Below are positions 27,870 to 36,772 of a stretch of DNA of 64,000 bases, piece after piece. The DNA lies in contig NZ_AZEB01000001.1 of NCBI RefSeq assembly GCF_001434135.1, positions 62,001-126,000 on the forward strand, given 5' to 3'. A model generated the notes under the pieces. It ran no database searches, was not told the DNA's origin, and saw only the letters and a list, made by a program, of their open reading frames with translations. The stretch's first letter is position 1. Each line of letters opens with the position of its first letter. Source of the DNA: Lentilactobacillus kisonensis DSM 19906 = JCM 15041. Lineage in GTDB: Bacteria; Bacillota; Bacilli; Lactobacillales; Lactobacillaceae. The position numbers and the translations under genes were made by a program.

Positions 27870-28608
27870 TAGTCAATTGGAATTACATTTAAATGATTTT
27901 GATGGGCCCTTGGAAGTATTACTCCATCTAATCCAGCAATCTAAAATGGATATTTACGATATCCAAATTTCAAAAATCACCGAGCAATATATGGCGTATA
28001 TCTATGACGCCCAGCAGCTTAACCTGGAAATTGTCGGTGAATACTTTGTAATGGCCGCGAAACTGATGGTCATTAAATCTAAAATGTTGTTGCCAATTGA
28101 GACGGTGGCTGACGATGAGCAGGAACCTGAGGACCCCCGGGAACAACTGGTAACTCAATTATTGAATTATAAACGTTATAAATCAGTTGCGAGCCAGCTC
28201 AAGCAATTGGAAATAAAGCGACGAAAGAGCTTTACCCGTTCTGAATTGACGGTTTTGCCTTCTAAAGCAGAATTAGTCATACCCTCACCATTTAATGGGT
28301 TAGACTTAATGGCGAGTTACGTTGACGCATTAAAGCACTTTCAGTATAATCAGCCAATGTCTACGGTCATTCACGAATGGGAATTCACAATTGAAAGTCA
28401 AACTAAACAGGTTCGAAAATTACTAAACAGCACCCAGCAGCCCATTTCATTTGCTACCTTAGTCAATCATACAGATAAGGCTGAAGAGGTTGTGACTGAC
28501 TTTTTAACAATTCTGGAAATGGCAAAATATAATGAAGTGATGCTAGATCAGAAAAATGCAGATAGCAATATTCAAATTGAGAGGGGGCCCGCTTATGGCA
28601 GTGAGTAA
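27862..28608 (+). CDS. scpA: Segregation and condensation protein A
   Basis: ScpA is the kleisin of the SMC-ScpAB condensin, which organises and segregates the chromosome. The N-terminal segment LELHLNDFDGPLEVLLHLI is diagnostic, and residues 185-248 form the C-terminal winged helix. The frame is open upstream, but the ATG at 27862 is preferred because it starts the conserved sequence and follows GGGAGCAG. The product is 248 residues. It overlaps ribT and scpB. Confidence 0.96.
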   Translation: MPNSQLELHLNDFDGPLEVLLHLIQQSKMDIYDIQISKITEQYMAYIYDAQQLNLEIVGEYFVMAAKLMVIKSKMLLPIETVADDEQEPEDPREQLVTQLLNYKRYKSVASQLKQLEIKRRKSFTRSELTVLPSKAELVIPSPFNGLDLMASYVDALKHFQYNQPMSTVIHEWEFTIESQTKQVRKLLNSTQQPISFATLVNHTDKAEEVVTDFLTILEMAKYNEVMLDQKNADSNIQIERGPAYGSE

Positions 28609-29194
28609 TTTAGCAAAAATCAAAGCATTGTTGTATGCTGCTGGCGATCAGGGAATTACGCTCAGACAAATTGCCCAGCGAGCTTCTCTTTCGGTCGCTG
28701 CGTGCCGACAGTTAATTGAAAAGATTGCAGAATCGTTTGTTTCAGACAATGACTGTGGGTTACAGGTTCTTATCAGCAATGATGTTTATCGGTTAGGAAC
28801 GAAGTCTGAACTGGCTGATTTAGTAGACGATTATATTAACGACGCTAAGCCAAGGGTACTGTCACAGGCAGCATTAGAAACGATTTCAATTATTATGTAT
28901 AATCAGCCAATCACACGTATTGAGATTGATGAAATCCGGGGCGTTAATAGTGCTGCAATTATCCATCGATTAATCAATCAAGGGCTAGTTGAGATGGTGG
29001 GTGTTAAGCAGGAAGTTGGTAATCCTAAGCAGTATGGTGCGACAAATTTTTGCTTGGACTATTTTGGCTTAACGTCACTAGCTGACTTGCCAGAGTTGCC
29101 GAAGGATGAGCCATTGGATGATAATACGAGTGATAAATTGTTAACCCGATTTAATAAAGAAATTGATCGTCATGATCAGGAGATGAACAAATGA
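28595..29194 (+). CDS. scpB: Segregation and condensation protein B
   Basis: ScpB is the second accessory subunit of SMC condensin, a protein of paired winged helices. Conserved parts include IKALLYAAGDQGITLRQIA at the start and LETISIIMYNQPITRIEID near residue 90, followed by RGVNS. The ATG at 28595 follows GAGAGGGGG and gives 199 residues. It overlaps scpA by 14 bases and rluB by four (ATGA), so the three genes are likely co-translated. Confidence 0.96.
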   Translation: MAVSNLAKIKALLYAAGDQGITLRQIAQRASLSVAACRQLIEKIAESFVSDNDCGLQVLISNDVYRLGTKSELADLVDDYINDAKPRVLSQAALETISIIMYNQPITRIEIDEIRGVNSAAIIHRLINQGLVEMVGVKQEVGNPKQYGATNFCLDYFGLTSLADLPELPKDEPLDDNTSDKLLTRFNKEIDRHDQEMNK

Positions 29195-29916
29195 GTGAAC
29201 GTTTACAGAAAGTAATTGCCCATGCCGGAGTTGCCTCAAGACGGAAGGCTGAAACACTAATTGCAACTGGTCACGTTAAAGTCAATGGCAAAGTTGTCAC
29301 TGAGCTTGGTACTAAAGTTAATGTCAGTGACGAAGTTAAAGTTGATGAAGTGCCAATTTCAAAGGAGCCACCCGTTTACTATTTATTGTATAAACCACGA
29401 GGTGTCATCACTGCGGTTAGTGATGATAAGCACCGAAAAACGGTGGTTGATATTTTGAAGGAAGTTCCTGAACGAATATATCCAGTAGGCCGGTTGGATT
29501 ACGATACGTCTGGCTTGTTGCTGTTAACAAACGACGGTGACTTGGATAATAAATTGACGCATCCTAAGTATGAAGTCGAAAAGACATATGTTGCCAAGGT
29601 TAAAGGGATTGTGACTAATGATGATTTAAAGCAGTTAAGGACAGGGGTGGTCATTGATCATCGAAAGACTGCTAAGGCGAAGACAAAGCTCATTCGCACC
29701 AATAAAGAATCGTCAATCGTCTCGTTAACCATTCACGAAGGCCGCAATCACCAGGTTAAGAATATGTTTGAACGAATCGGCCATCCAGTTGAAAAGCTGA
29801 GTCGGGAGACATATGGCTTCTTAGACTTACATGGTTTGCAAGCTGGTGAGTATAGACGACTACGGCCCCACGAAGTCGAAGAATTAAAGGAACTTTCTGA
29901 GAATGTAAAGCGTTGA
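29191..29916 (+). CDS. rluB: Ribosomal large subunit pseudouridine synthase B
   Basis: The enzyme isomerises a uridine of 23S rRNA (the U2605 position in E. coli numbering). An N-terminal S4 RNA-binding domain (ERLQKVIAHAGVASRRKAE) precedes the RsuA-type catalytic domain with PVGRLDYDTSGLLLLTNDG, where the Asp after the Leu is the nucleophile. The EGRNHQVKNMFE motif is present. The product is 241 residues, and its position after scpB is standard. The FMN riboswitch begins about 50 bases downstream. Confidence 0.95.
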   Translation: MSERLQKVIAHAGVASRRKAETLIATGHVKVNGKVVTELGTKVNVSDEVKVDEVPISKEPPVYYLLYKPRGVITAVSDDKHRKTVVDILKEVPERIYPVGRLDYDTSGLLLLTNDGDLDNKLTHPKYEVEKTYVAKVKGIVTNDDLKQLRTGVVIDHRKTAKAKTKLIRTNKESSIVSLTIHEGRNHQVKNMFERIGHPVEKLSRETYGFLDLHGLQAGEYRRLRPHEVEELKELSENVKR

Positions 29917-29967
29917 CAATTTGTAAGTTTCTGATATATTTGTAGTTGAAATTAAATAAATTGGTTT

Positions 29968-30080
29968 ATCTTCAGGGCAGGGTGTAATTCCCGACCGGCG
30001 GTAAAAGTCCGCGACCGTGATTTATCACGTTGAACTGGTGTGATCCCAGTACCGACAGTAAAGTCTGGTATGTAGAAGAT
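29968..30080 (+). promoter_or_regulatory. FMN riboswitch (RFN element)
   Basis: The aptamer is closed by ATCTTC/GAAGAT and holds the conserved blocks GGGCAGGGTG, CCGACCGGCGGT, GTCCGCGAC and GATCCCAGTACCGACAG. FMN binding should favour the downstream terminator and repress ribU. Confidence 0.97.
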
Positions 30081-30095
30081 TAATTTTACTACGCT

Positions 30096-30135
30096 AATAA
30101 TGTCCTGACATATCATTTGTCAGGACATTATTTTT
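30096..30135 (+). terminator. Riboswitch expression-platform terminator
   Basis: Perfect 15-base arms (30096-30110 and 30118-30132) are followed by Ts, 15 bases after the aptamer. Confidence 0.92.
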
Positions 30136-30167
30136 GAAGATTGACCATTGAAGAGAGGGTTTTTTCA

Positions 30168-30752
30168 ATGGAAAATAGTGGTAACAATCGTCAGTTTTTG
30201 ACGACCCGTTTGGTAGAGATGTCGGTGTTGGCAGGATGCTCATTTGTTTTGATGTTTATCTCGTTTCCAATCATTCCGATTGTCCCGTATATGAAAATTG
30301 ATTTTAGTGATATGCCAATCTTAATTGGGACCGTATTATTTGGCCCGGTTGGTGGAATGACCGTTGCTGGATTAAAGTCCATTTTGTACTGGTTGACGAC
30401 GGGTGCGTCAATACCAGGGCTTATCGGGGTTGGTTCTTCATTCATCTCGTCGTTAGTACTGATTTGGGCATACTATCTTGCAAATAGGCTGTTCTCCTTT
30501 ACAAACGGCATTAAGAAAGCCATGATGGTCACTCTTGTTATGGCAATTAGTCTGGCTATTGTGATGTCTTCTCTTAACTGGGTGGCTGTTATTCCGCTTT
30601 ACATGAAGATAATTGGATTGAAATTAGGTCTGCCATTGGCAACCATTATCTTGGCTGGCGCGGTGCCGTTTAATTTGATTAAGGGAGTCGTGGTTGGTGG
30701 TTTGTTCTATGCGATTAAGGATAAGTTTTTACCACGGTTAAAACTTAAATAA
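30168..30752 (+). CDS. ribU: Riboflavin ECF transporter S component RibU
   Basis: RibU is the riboflavin-binding membrane subunit of an energy-coupling factor transporter. The 194-residue product has about six hydrophobic segments and a substrate-loop pattern (PYMKIDFSDMPILIG) typical of the family. The ATG at 30168 follows AGAGAGGG by eight bases; an upstream in-frame TTG at 30141 has no site. The FMN riboswitch supports the substrate assignment. The ATPase and T subunits are not in the window. Confidence 0.95.
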   Translation: MENSGNNRQFLTTRLVEMSVLAGCSFVLMFISFPIIPIVPYMKIDFSDMPILIGTVLFGPVGGMTVAGLKSILYWLTTGASIPGLIGVGSSFISSLVLIWAYYLANRLFSFTNGIKKAMMVTLVMAISLAIVMSSLNWVAVIPLYMKIIGLKLGLPLATIILAGAVPFNLIKGVVVGGLFYAIKDKFLPRLKLK

Positions 30753-30808
30753 CTGACATAACTACGACGTTAGCTTTCGTATATAATAATTAGTGATGAA
30801 TAAATAAT

Positions 30809-30850
30809 AAGCTGTTTCAAAACCAATCGTTTTGTTTCAGCTTCTTTTTT
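30809..30850 (+). terminator. Terminator after ribU
   Basis: Arms 30809-30823 and 30829-30843 (AAGCTG-CAAAAC with GTTTTG-CAGCTT, TTT/TTT internal loop) are followed by a T-run just before the repeat array. Confidence 0.8.
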
Positions 30851-31346
30851 AGGACAGCTCCTCCAGGCAGAAGTCTGCGCGTAAGCACCTCAGGAACAAA
30901 TTCCAGAACCGGGAATTTGTTCCTGAGGAGACTTACACTCCGACTTCTAATCGCCTGGATCCGCTCACTTTTTAGGACAGCTGTGCAAAGCAGAGTCCTG
31001 CACATAAGCACCACCAGCAAAGATCCCAAGCCCAGGAATTTTCGCTGGTGGAGACTTATGCTCCGGACTCTAAACGCTTTGTTCCGCTCACTTTATTAGG
31101 ACAGCTATGCAAAGCAGAAATCTGCGCGTAAGCACCTATCGAATAAATTCCAAAACCAGGAATTTCCTCGATAGGAGACTTACACTCTGATTTCTAAGCG
31201 CTTTGTACCGCTCACTTTTTAGGACAGCTACACAAAGCAGAAATTTCCACATAAGCACCTCTGCCAAAAATCCCAAAACCAGGGATTTCTGTCAGAGGAG
31301 ACTTATGTTCCAGTTTCTAGGCGCTTTGTTTCGCTCACTTTACCTT
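30851..31346 (+). repeat. Family A repeat array: four tandem nested palindromes
   Basis: Four units of 123-126 bp run at 30851-30973, 30974-31097, 31098-31220 and 31221-31346. Each starts AGGACAGCT and ends CTCACTTT. In unit 3 the pairs are 31110-31115/31200-31205, 31116-31122/31189-31195, 31128-31132/31179-31183, 31135-31142/31168-31175 and 31145-31151/31159-31165. The middle arm differs in every unit (CCTCAGGAACAAATTCC, CCACCAGC, CCTATCGA, CCTCTG), but its partner changes to match. The outer arm also covaries (CCAGGC/GCCTGG in unit 1 against CAAAGC/GCTTTG). The last unit abuts the ypbB ribosome-binding site. Confidence 0.92.
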
Positions 31347-31357
31347 AGGAGAAAGCA

Positions 31358-32413
31358 ATGAAGTTATCAACATTATATTTATTATGTGGAGATCCGGATC
31401 AATTTCGGAGGGCGAAAGCAATCAAAAATGTCTTGATTGGTCGAAGAACCGTTTCGAATTTATACTGGGGGTTAGAATACGACTTATTATCTTATTTTGG
31501 CGTATTACGAAACTTTTCGCTTGGTGACGAACAAGCGACAATTGATGCTTTAGTTCGGGCTAAAATGGTCATTGTCGATGAGGGGCTCTTGTATAAATTA
31601 ACCCCTGAAGGCCAGGATAAGAAGCAAGAACTTTCGAACTCACTTGGGGCTACCAAAGAACTGACAACGGTGGTTAAATACGATATTGTTAGATTCTCAA
31701 GACGATTTATTTTCGCGGCACAGGTAATTTCTGAATATAGTTATGCGAACAGTCAGTATTACCCACAAACAATTGGCTTCTTTGACGATCAGCTCATTAA
31801 ACGTTGGTTTATCCAGAACAAAGAACGGCAATTGCCCCAGTATTTCCATGATTTGTTAGAAAATTTTCTAACAAGTTTAAACAGTGATTTACTTGCCAAC
31901 ATTTTCGTTCAGAGCTTGTCTGGCCATAAATTTTCTGGTGAGACGGAAGAGCAAATAGCTACTGAGACCGGCTTGGACCCAACAATTGTTCAACTTCAGT
32001 GGTTAAAATTGTATGCGAAATTATTTTTGCAACTACACGATGATAGACTAACCCCTTTGAAATTATTGCTTTCCGACCTTGAGCGACCAGTTATGTCTAA
32101 AAGTGCTCAGCAAACATTTGACCTATTTATTTCGCAAAATAAGTTTAATCCTGCAAAAATTGCTCAAGTTCGAGGAATAAAGTTGACCACTGTTTTGGAG
32201 CATTTACTCGAAGCAGCGATTATTCAACCACGTGGTCAATTTCCATTTGATCGGTTACTGACCTCTTCCTTGAAAACAAAACTACGCGACAATCAGTCAA
32301 AAGTTGACGGCGAATGGCAATTTCAAGATGCTAAAGCACATATTCCAGAATTACAATTTTTTCAGTTTCGCTTGTTTCAAATATTAGAACGAAAGCTGGG
32401 TCAAAATGATTGA
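31358..32413 (+). CDS. ypbB: YpbB-like helix-turn-helix protein
   Basis: The 351-residue protein sits directly before recQ and overlaps it by eight bases, the arrangement of ypbB-recQ in Bacillus. It is largely helical, with no membrane segment. A C-terminal helix-turn-helix-like stretch is seen around residues 265-290 (FNPAKIAQVRGIKLTTVLEHL). Its function is unknown; the coupling to recQ suggests a role with the helicase. The start follows AGGAGAAAG at the edge of the repeat array. Confidence 0.8.
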   Translation: MKLSTLYLLCGDPDQFRRAKAIKNVLIGRRTVSNLYWGLEYDLLSYFGVLRNFSLGDEQATIDALVRAKMVIVDEGLLYKLTPEGQDKKQELSNSLGATKELTTVVKYDIVRFSRRFIFAAQVISEYSYANSQYYPQTIGFFDDQLIKRWFIQNKERQLPQYFHDLLENFLTSLNSDLLANIFVQSLSGHKFSGETEEQIATETGLDPTIVQLQWLKLYAKLFLQLHDDRLTPLKLLLSDLERPVMSKSAQQTFDLFISQNKFNPAKIAQVRGIKLTTVLEHLLEAAIIQPRGQFPFDRLLTSSLKTKLRDNQSKVDGEWQFQDAKAHIPELQFFQFRLFQILERKLGQND

Positions 32414-33854
32414 TCTTAATAAAGAATTGCATAAACACTCAGCTTTCAAATCGTTTCGGCCTGGTCAAGAAGAAGTTTTATTGAACCTTTTTGCAGGACA
32501 AAACACGTTAGCTGTTTTGCCAACTGGTGGCGGTAAAACGTTACTATACCAGCTATATGGGGCAATTACTCATCAGCGGGTCCTCATTGTCTCCCCGTTA
32601 ATTTCATTGATGCAAGACCAAGTAGGCCGGCTGCAGTACTTAGGTTCTAAACGAGTTGTCGCAATTACTTCAGCAATGGATTTTAAAGAGCGAACTGCGA
32701 TATTACGAAACCTCAGCCATTATCAATATATTTATGTATCACCAGAAATGCTTGTAAATCAGAGTGTTTTTCCCTTTGTAGCTCAGCAGAACATTGGGTT
32801 ATTTGTTATCGATGAAGCTCACTGTATTACCGAATGGGGCCCAGATTTTCGTCCGGATTATTTGCGATTGGGGGCAGTCCGAAAACAGTTAGGTAATCCG
32901 CTAACGTTGATGATGACAGCAACGGCTACTCAACCAACCAGAACCGATATTTTACAACGGATGGGATTTTCCGTTGGTGAAGCTAGGCAAGTTGTGATGC
33001 CAACAAATCGTCGTAATATTTTTTTAAGCGCGAAGGTTTGTGCAAATCAAAAAGAAAAAAACGATCAGCTAGAAAGTTTGGTTAGTCATTTAGACGGATC
33101 AGGAATTATTTATTTTTCCAGTAAGAGTCAGGCGGAACAAATTGCGGCTATGTTAACGCAGAAAACACACAAGCGGGTAATGGCTTACCATGGTGGCATG
33201 GATAATCAGCAACGGTTTCGAATTCAGCAGCAGTTTATGAACGATGATATTGATATTGTTTGTGCAACCAGTGCGTTTGGAATGGGAATTGATAAAGAAA
33301 ATGTTCGTTTTGTGATTCATTACCATCTTCCTAATAATATTCAAAGTTACGTTCAAGAAATTGGTCGGTGTGGCCGAGATCAACAGCCTAGCCTTGCCAT
33401 CTTACTTTATGAACCCAATGATCAATATTTACAGTTAGGATTAATCGAAAATACAATTCCAGAAGAACAGCTATTAAGCTATCTTTATCAGCATCCCAAT
33501 GAGCTTGAAAAAAATGATGCGTTTCGGGTTATCAAGTATTATTATGATACGGGCAAATCCTTTGAAGAGGCGGTTAGTATATTTGACCAAGCCAAAAAAC
33601 ATCGGATTCAGGAGTTAGAAGCGATAATCGCCTATATTTATACAACAGGATGCCGACGAAAACTACTATTACAACATTTTGATGAAGTCGTTAATAATGA
33701 AAATTCAGAATTCTGTTGCGACTTTCACAGTGATTTTTGGGGGCACTGGCGAGAGTTTAACGATCATTATCTCAAAGGGGTTAAGCAAGTTAAACGCCAG
33801 CGATCCACTGATTGGCATCAAATCCTTAACAATTTATTTTTATTAAAAAATTAA
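32406..33854 (+). CDS. recQ: ATP-dependent DNA helicase RecQ (short form)
   Basis: This is a superfamily 2 3'-5' DNA helicase. The motifs are TGGGKTLLYQL near residue 40, VIDEAHCITEWGPDFRPDY near 134, MTATAT near 172, and the C-terminal domain with CATSAFGMGIDKENVRFVIHY and QEIGRCGRD. At 482 residues it has no HRDC domain. The zinc-binding region is only partly conserved (CRRKLLLQHF ... CCDFH). This is the short RecQ found in many Bacillota next to YpbB. Confidence 0.94.
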   Translation: MIDLNKELHKHSAFKSFRPGQEEVLLNLFAGQNTLAVLPTGGGKTLLYQLYGAITHQRVLIVSPLISLMQDQVGRLQYLGSKRVVAITSAMDFKERTAILRNLSHYQYIYVSPEMLVNQSVFPFVAQQNIGLFVIDEAHCITEWGPDFRPDYLRLGAVRKQLGNPLTLMMTATATQPTRTDILQRMGFSVGEARQVVMPTNRRNIFLSAKVCANQKEKNDQLESLVSHLDGSGIIYFSSKSQAEQIAAMLTQKTHKRVMAYHGGMDNQQRFRIQQQFMNDDIDIVCATSAFGMGIDKENVRFVIHYHLPNNIQSYVQEIGRCGRDQQPSLAILLYEPNDQYLQLGLIENTIPEEQLLSYLYQHPNELEKNDAFRVIKYYYDTGKSFEEAVSIFDQAKKHRIQELEAIIAYIYTTGCRRKLLLQHFDEVVNNENSEFCCDFHSDFWGHWREFNDHYLKGVKQVKRQRSTDWHQILNNLFLLKN

Positions 33855-33877
33855 GGGCTCTTCAGTAAAATTAATGA

Positions 33878-33883
33878 TAAAAT
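33878..33883 (+). promoter_or_regulatory. Possible extended -10 of the LysM gene
   Basis: TGATAAAAT (TAAAAT at 33878-33883) lies 35 bases before the start. No convincing -35 box is seen. Confidence 0.35.
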
Positions 33884-33918
33884 AAATACGTCTATATCCA
33901 TATGAGGGAGGGGTTAAT

Positions 33919-34581
33919 ATGAATACAAATAACCCACAAAAAAAGACGGACGATGATCAACCATGGAACCAAACATTCTCTGAGGATCGTGATGAAAACG
34001 GGAATTTATCACGGGTTAAATTACGAAAAGAAAGCCAGAATCATCATCTGATTACGATTGTTTTGGCAGCAATCATTATTATTGTTGCCTTAGTTGCGTT
34101 GGCTTATGGGCTGATTCGGCAAAGTGCAATGGGAAAGCAAGATTCAAAGCAATCGGCTTCTGCTGTTAGGGTTGTCAGGCAGGATAATGCAAAAAAAAAA
34201 TCTTCCAAAGTATTTTCTGATACAGCAAAAAAGAGTGATCGTGCGCAATCTGAAAAAGCAAAAACAACAAGTTCAAGTAAGCCTATAAAAAAGGTAAAGA
34301 AGACCACTCAAAAGGCACCTCAAGTGTCTTCTCAAAAGCCTGTGGCAGCTGCCAATACCAGTGTGAAGCAGCCAACTGCGACTTCAAAGCCCACGAATCC
34401 TTCTACGGGGTCAAGTACCGGTGCGTCAAACGTTGGCAGTAAGTACGCAACGGTAGAAGCTGGTCAAGGCTTGTATCGCGTTGCCGTCAACCATGGCATT
34501 ACCCTTGCACAATTAATGCAGTTGAATGGTTTAAGTACGAATTCGGCTATTCATCCAGGACAACGATTACGAATTAAATAA
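33919..34581 (+). CDS. Membrane-anchored LysM-domain protein
   Basis: The 220-residue protein has a charged cytoplasmic N-terminus (1-40), one membrane segment (about residues 43-66, rich in Ile/Val/Ala) and a long Lys/Ser/Thr linker (70-170). A single C-terminal LysM domain follows (about 174-220, YATVEAGQGLYRVAVNHGI to IHPGQRLRIK). It probably binds peptidoglycan from the membrane. Its place after recQ matches YpbE of Bacillus. A run of ten A at 34191-34200 lies in the linker-coding part. The start follows GAGGGAGGGG. Confidence 0.9.
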   Translation: MNTNNPQKKTDDDQPWNQTFSEDRDENGNLSRVKLRKESQNHHLITIVLAAIIIIVALVALAYGLIRQSAMGKQDSKQSASAVRVVRQDNAKKKSSKVFSDTAKKSDRAQSEKAKTTSSSKPIKKVKKTTQKAPQVSSQKPVAAANTSVKQPTATSKPTNPSTGSSTGASNVGSKYATVEAGQGLYRVAVNHGITLAQLMQLNGLSTNSAIHPGQRLRIK

Positions 34582-34663
34582 TAATTGCTAGAAATGGTGT
34601 TTTCTTCAAGGTGTTATGAGTGATGCCAATTTAAAAAAATAATGTTAGGAATGTTAAATTAAA

Positions 34664-35347
34664 ATGCATAAAAATGGATTACAAGTGGCAATCGACGGCC
34701 CAGCGTCTGCTGGTAAAAGTACGGTTGCCAAGTTAGTTGCGAAGCAATTTGGTTACGTTTATTGTGATACCGGGGCGATGTACCGCGCAATTACGTTAAA
34801 AACGATTGAGGCTGGAATTTCATTAGATAGTGATACTAAAATTTCAAAACTTGCCATGACTACCAAGATTTCTTTTGAGCCTGATGAAAATGGTCAACGG
34901 GTATTTGTTGATGGCAAGGAAGTGACCGAAGATATTCGTCAGGAGGATGTTACTAATTCCGTATCAGCTGTTGCGGCAATTGCAAATGTTCGCCAGGAAC
35001 TGAGTGCTAGACAAGCCGAAATTGCCAAAGATGGTGGGATTGTGATGGACGGTAGAGATATCGGAACCACGGTTTTACCAAATGCAGAGGTAAAAATCTT
35101 TTTGATTGCCAGTGTGGCTGAACGGGCACAGCGCCGATACAAAGAAAATATTCAAAAGGGAATTAATACGCCACTCGATGAATTACAACTTGAGATTGAG
35201 GCTCGGGACTATAAAGATTCACACCGAAAGATTTCACCGCTTACTAAGGCTAAGGATGCAGTCGAAATTGATACCACCTCACTTTCAATCAAAGAAGTGG
35301 TCTCAGCCATTGCAAAAGTGATTAATAATCAATTGAATGTTAACTAA
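34664..35347 (+). CDS. cmk: Cytidylate kinase
   Basis: The enzyme phosphorylates CMP and dCMP with ATP. The P-loop AIDGPASAGKSTVAK is near residue 7, followed by YCDTGAMYRAITLK, the NMP-binding region, then MDGRDIGTTVLPNAEVKIFL near residue 128 and a lid with RAQRRYKE. The length of 227 residues is normal. It starts at an ATG about 12 bases after AGGAATG. cmk-rpsA-der is a conserved order in lactobacilli. Confidence 0.97.
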   Translation: MHKNGLQVAIDGPASAGKSTVAKLVAKQFGYVYCDTGAMYRAITLKTIEAGISLDSDTKISKLAMTTKISFEPDENGQRVFVDGKEVTEDIRQEDVTNSVSAVAAIANVRQELSARQAEIAKDGGIVMDGRDIGTTVLPNAEVKIFLIASVAERAQRRYKENIQKGINTPLDELQLEIEARDYKDSHRKISPLTKAKDAVEIDTTSLSIKEVVSAIAKVINNQLNVN

Positions 35348-35423
35348 TTGTTCAATTAACTGGTAATCTAAGTGAATTTAAGATAAAATTATGAATAGAG
35401 TTGTTTCAAGGAGGAATTGTTTG

Positions 35424-36653
35424 ATGAGTGAAAATGCAAATAACGATAAAAATGATTTATTAAACGCTTTAAATAGCGTCAATGAAGTAAAAGTAGGTGA
35501 CGTTGTCACCGGTGAAGTTTTGGCAACAGATGATAACCGTCAGTTGATTGTTGGAATTGAAGGTTCTGGTGTTGAAGGTGTTGTTCCAGAACGTGAACTT
35601 GATTCTTCACAAAAGTTTGATGATATTAAGCAAGGTGACAAGCTTAAGTTAGTTGTTACGTCAAGAATTGGCAGCGATAAAGAGGGCGGTAGTTTTGTGC
35701 TTTCTTCTCGTCAATTGGAAACTCGTAAAGTTTGGGATGAATTGGCTGAAAAATCCAAGAATGACGAAACGATCACCGCAAAGGTTTCTCAAGCTGTCAA
35801 AGGCGGCTTAGTTGTTGATGCTGGTGTTCGTGGGTTTATCCCAGCTTCAATGATTTCGGATCACTTTGTTGATAATCTTAATCAATTCAAGGGTCAAGAA
35901 CTTGAACTTAAGATTATTGAGATTGATCCTGTTGAGAATCGTTTAATTCTTTCACATAAGGCCATTGTTCAAGCTGAAAAAGCTGAAGAACGTGAAAAAT
36001 TAATGCAAACTCTTCACGAAGGTGATGTCGTCGAAGGCACAGTTGCGCGCTTAACAAGTTTTGGTGCCTTTGTTGACCTTGGTGGCATGGACGGGTTAGT
36101 TCATGTTTCTCAAATTGCATATGAACGAGTTGATAAGCCTTCTGATGTGCTTAAGGTTGGTCAACAGGTTAAAGTTAAAGTTTTGTCTGTTGATTTTGAC
36201 CGTAATCGTATTTCACTTTCAATTAAACAAACTCTTCCAGAACCTTGGGACGGAATCGAAGAAAAAGCACCGGTTGGTAGTGTCCTCGAAGGAACTGTTA
36301 AACGCTTAGTTGATTTTGGTGCCTTTGTTGAAGTATTCCCAGGTGTTGAGGGATTAGTTCATATTTCTCAAATTTCACATGAGCATATTGCAACTCCTGG
36401 AGATGTTTTAAAAGTCGGTGAGACTATTCAGGTGAAGGTTTTGGATGTTGATCCTGAAAGAAAGCGATTAGCACTTTCAATTAAAGCATTGACGGACGCA
36501 CCTGAAGAAGACAAGCCTAAGCACGACACGCCAAAGCGTTCTCCACGAAAGCCTCGTCAGAGTTCAAATAATAACAACGCTCCTGAAGAAGAAACTGGTT
36601 TCACTTTGGGTGATATTATTGGTAATGAACTTAAGAATCATGAAGATAAGTAA
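35424..36653 (+). CDS. rpsA: 30S ribosomal protein S1 (four-domain form)
   Basis: The 409-residue protein has four S1 RNA-binding domains (about residues 20-85, 105-170, 190-260 and 275-345), recognisable by repeats such as SFGAFVDLGGMDGLVHVSQI and DFGAFVEVFPGVEGLVHIS. An acidic/basic tail follows. Enterobacterial S1 has six domains; the shorter form is usual in Bacillota and may act as a general RNA-binding protein. The ATG at 35424 follows AAGGAGG; the upstream in-frame ATG overlaps promoter-like sequence. Confidence 0.94.
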   Translation: MSENANNDKNDLLNALNSVNEVKVGDVVTGEVLATDDNRQLIVGIEGSGVEGVVPERELDSSQKFDDIKQGDKLKLVVTSRIGSDKEGGSFVLSSRQLETRKVWDELAEKSKNDETITAKVSQAVKGGLVVDAGVRGFIPASMISDHFVDNLNQFKGQELELKIIEIDPVENRLILSHKAIVQAEKAEEREKLMQTLHEGDVVEGTVARLTSFGAFVDLGGMDGLVHVSQIAYERVDKPSDVLKVGQQVKVKVLSVDFDRNRISLSIKQTLPEPWDGIEEKAPVGSVLEGTVKRLVDFGAFVEVFPGVEGLVHISQISHEHIATPGDVLKVGETIQVKVLDVDPERKRLALSIKALTDAPEEDKPKHDTPKRSPRKPRQSSNNNNAPEEETGFTLGDIIGNELKNHEDK

Positions 36654-36701
36654 TTTGAAGGTTTGATGATCAATCAAGCTTTATAACAGGGAACAACAAA
36701 G

Positions 36702-36740
36702 TGGGTGGTGACAAAACCAAGTTTTGTCCCAGCCATTTTT
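36702..36740 (+). terminator. Terminator after rpsA
   Basis: Arms 36702-36717 and 36721-36735 (GACAAAAC/GTTTTGTC core) are followed by T5. Confidence 0.85.
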
Positions 36741-36772
36741 GTTTCGAATTAAACATATAAGGAGGTTATTTT

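Noticed and set aside
30817-31099. Short frames on both strands within the palindromic array
   Set aside because: They arise from the repeated palindromes, differ between units and have no ribosome-binding sites.
30851-31346. CRISPR array
   Set aside because: There are four direct units of about 124 bp, but each is a long palindrome with no short repeat and uniform spacer pattern, and no cas genes are near.
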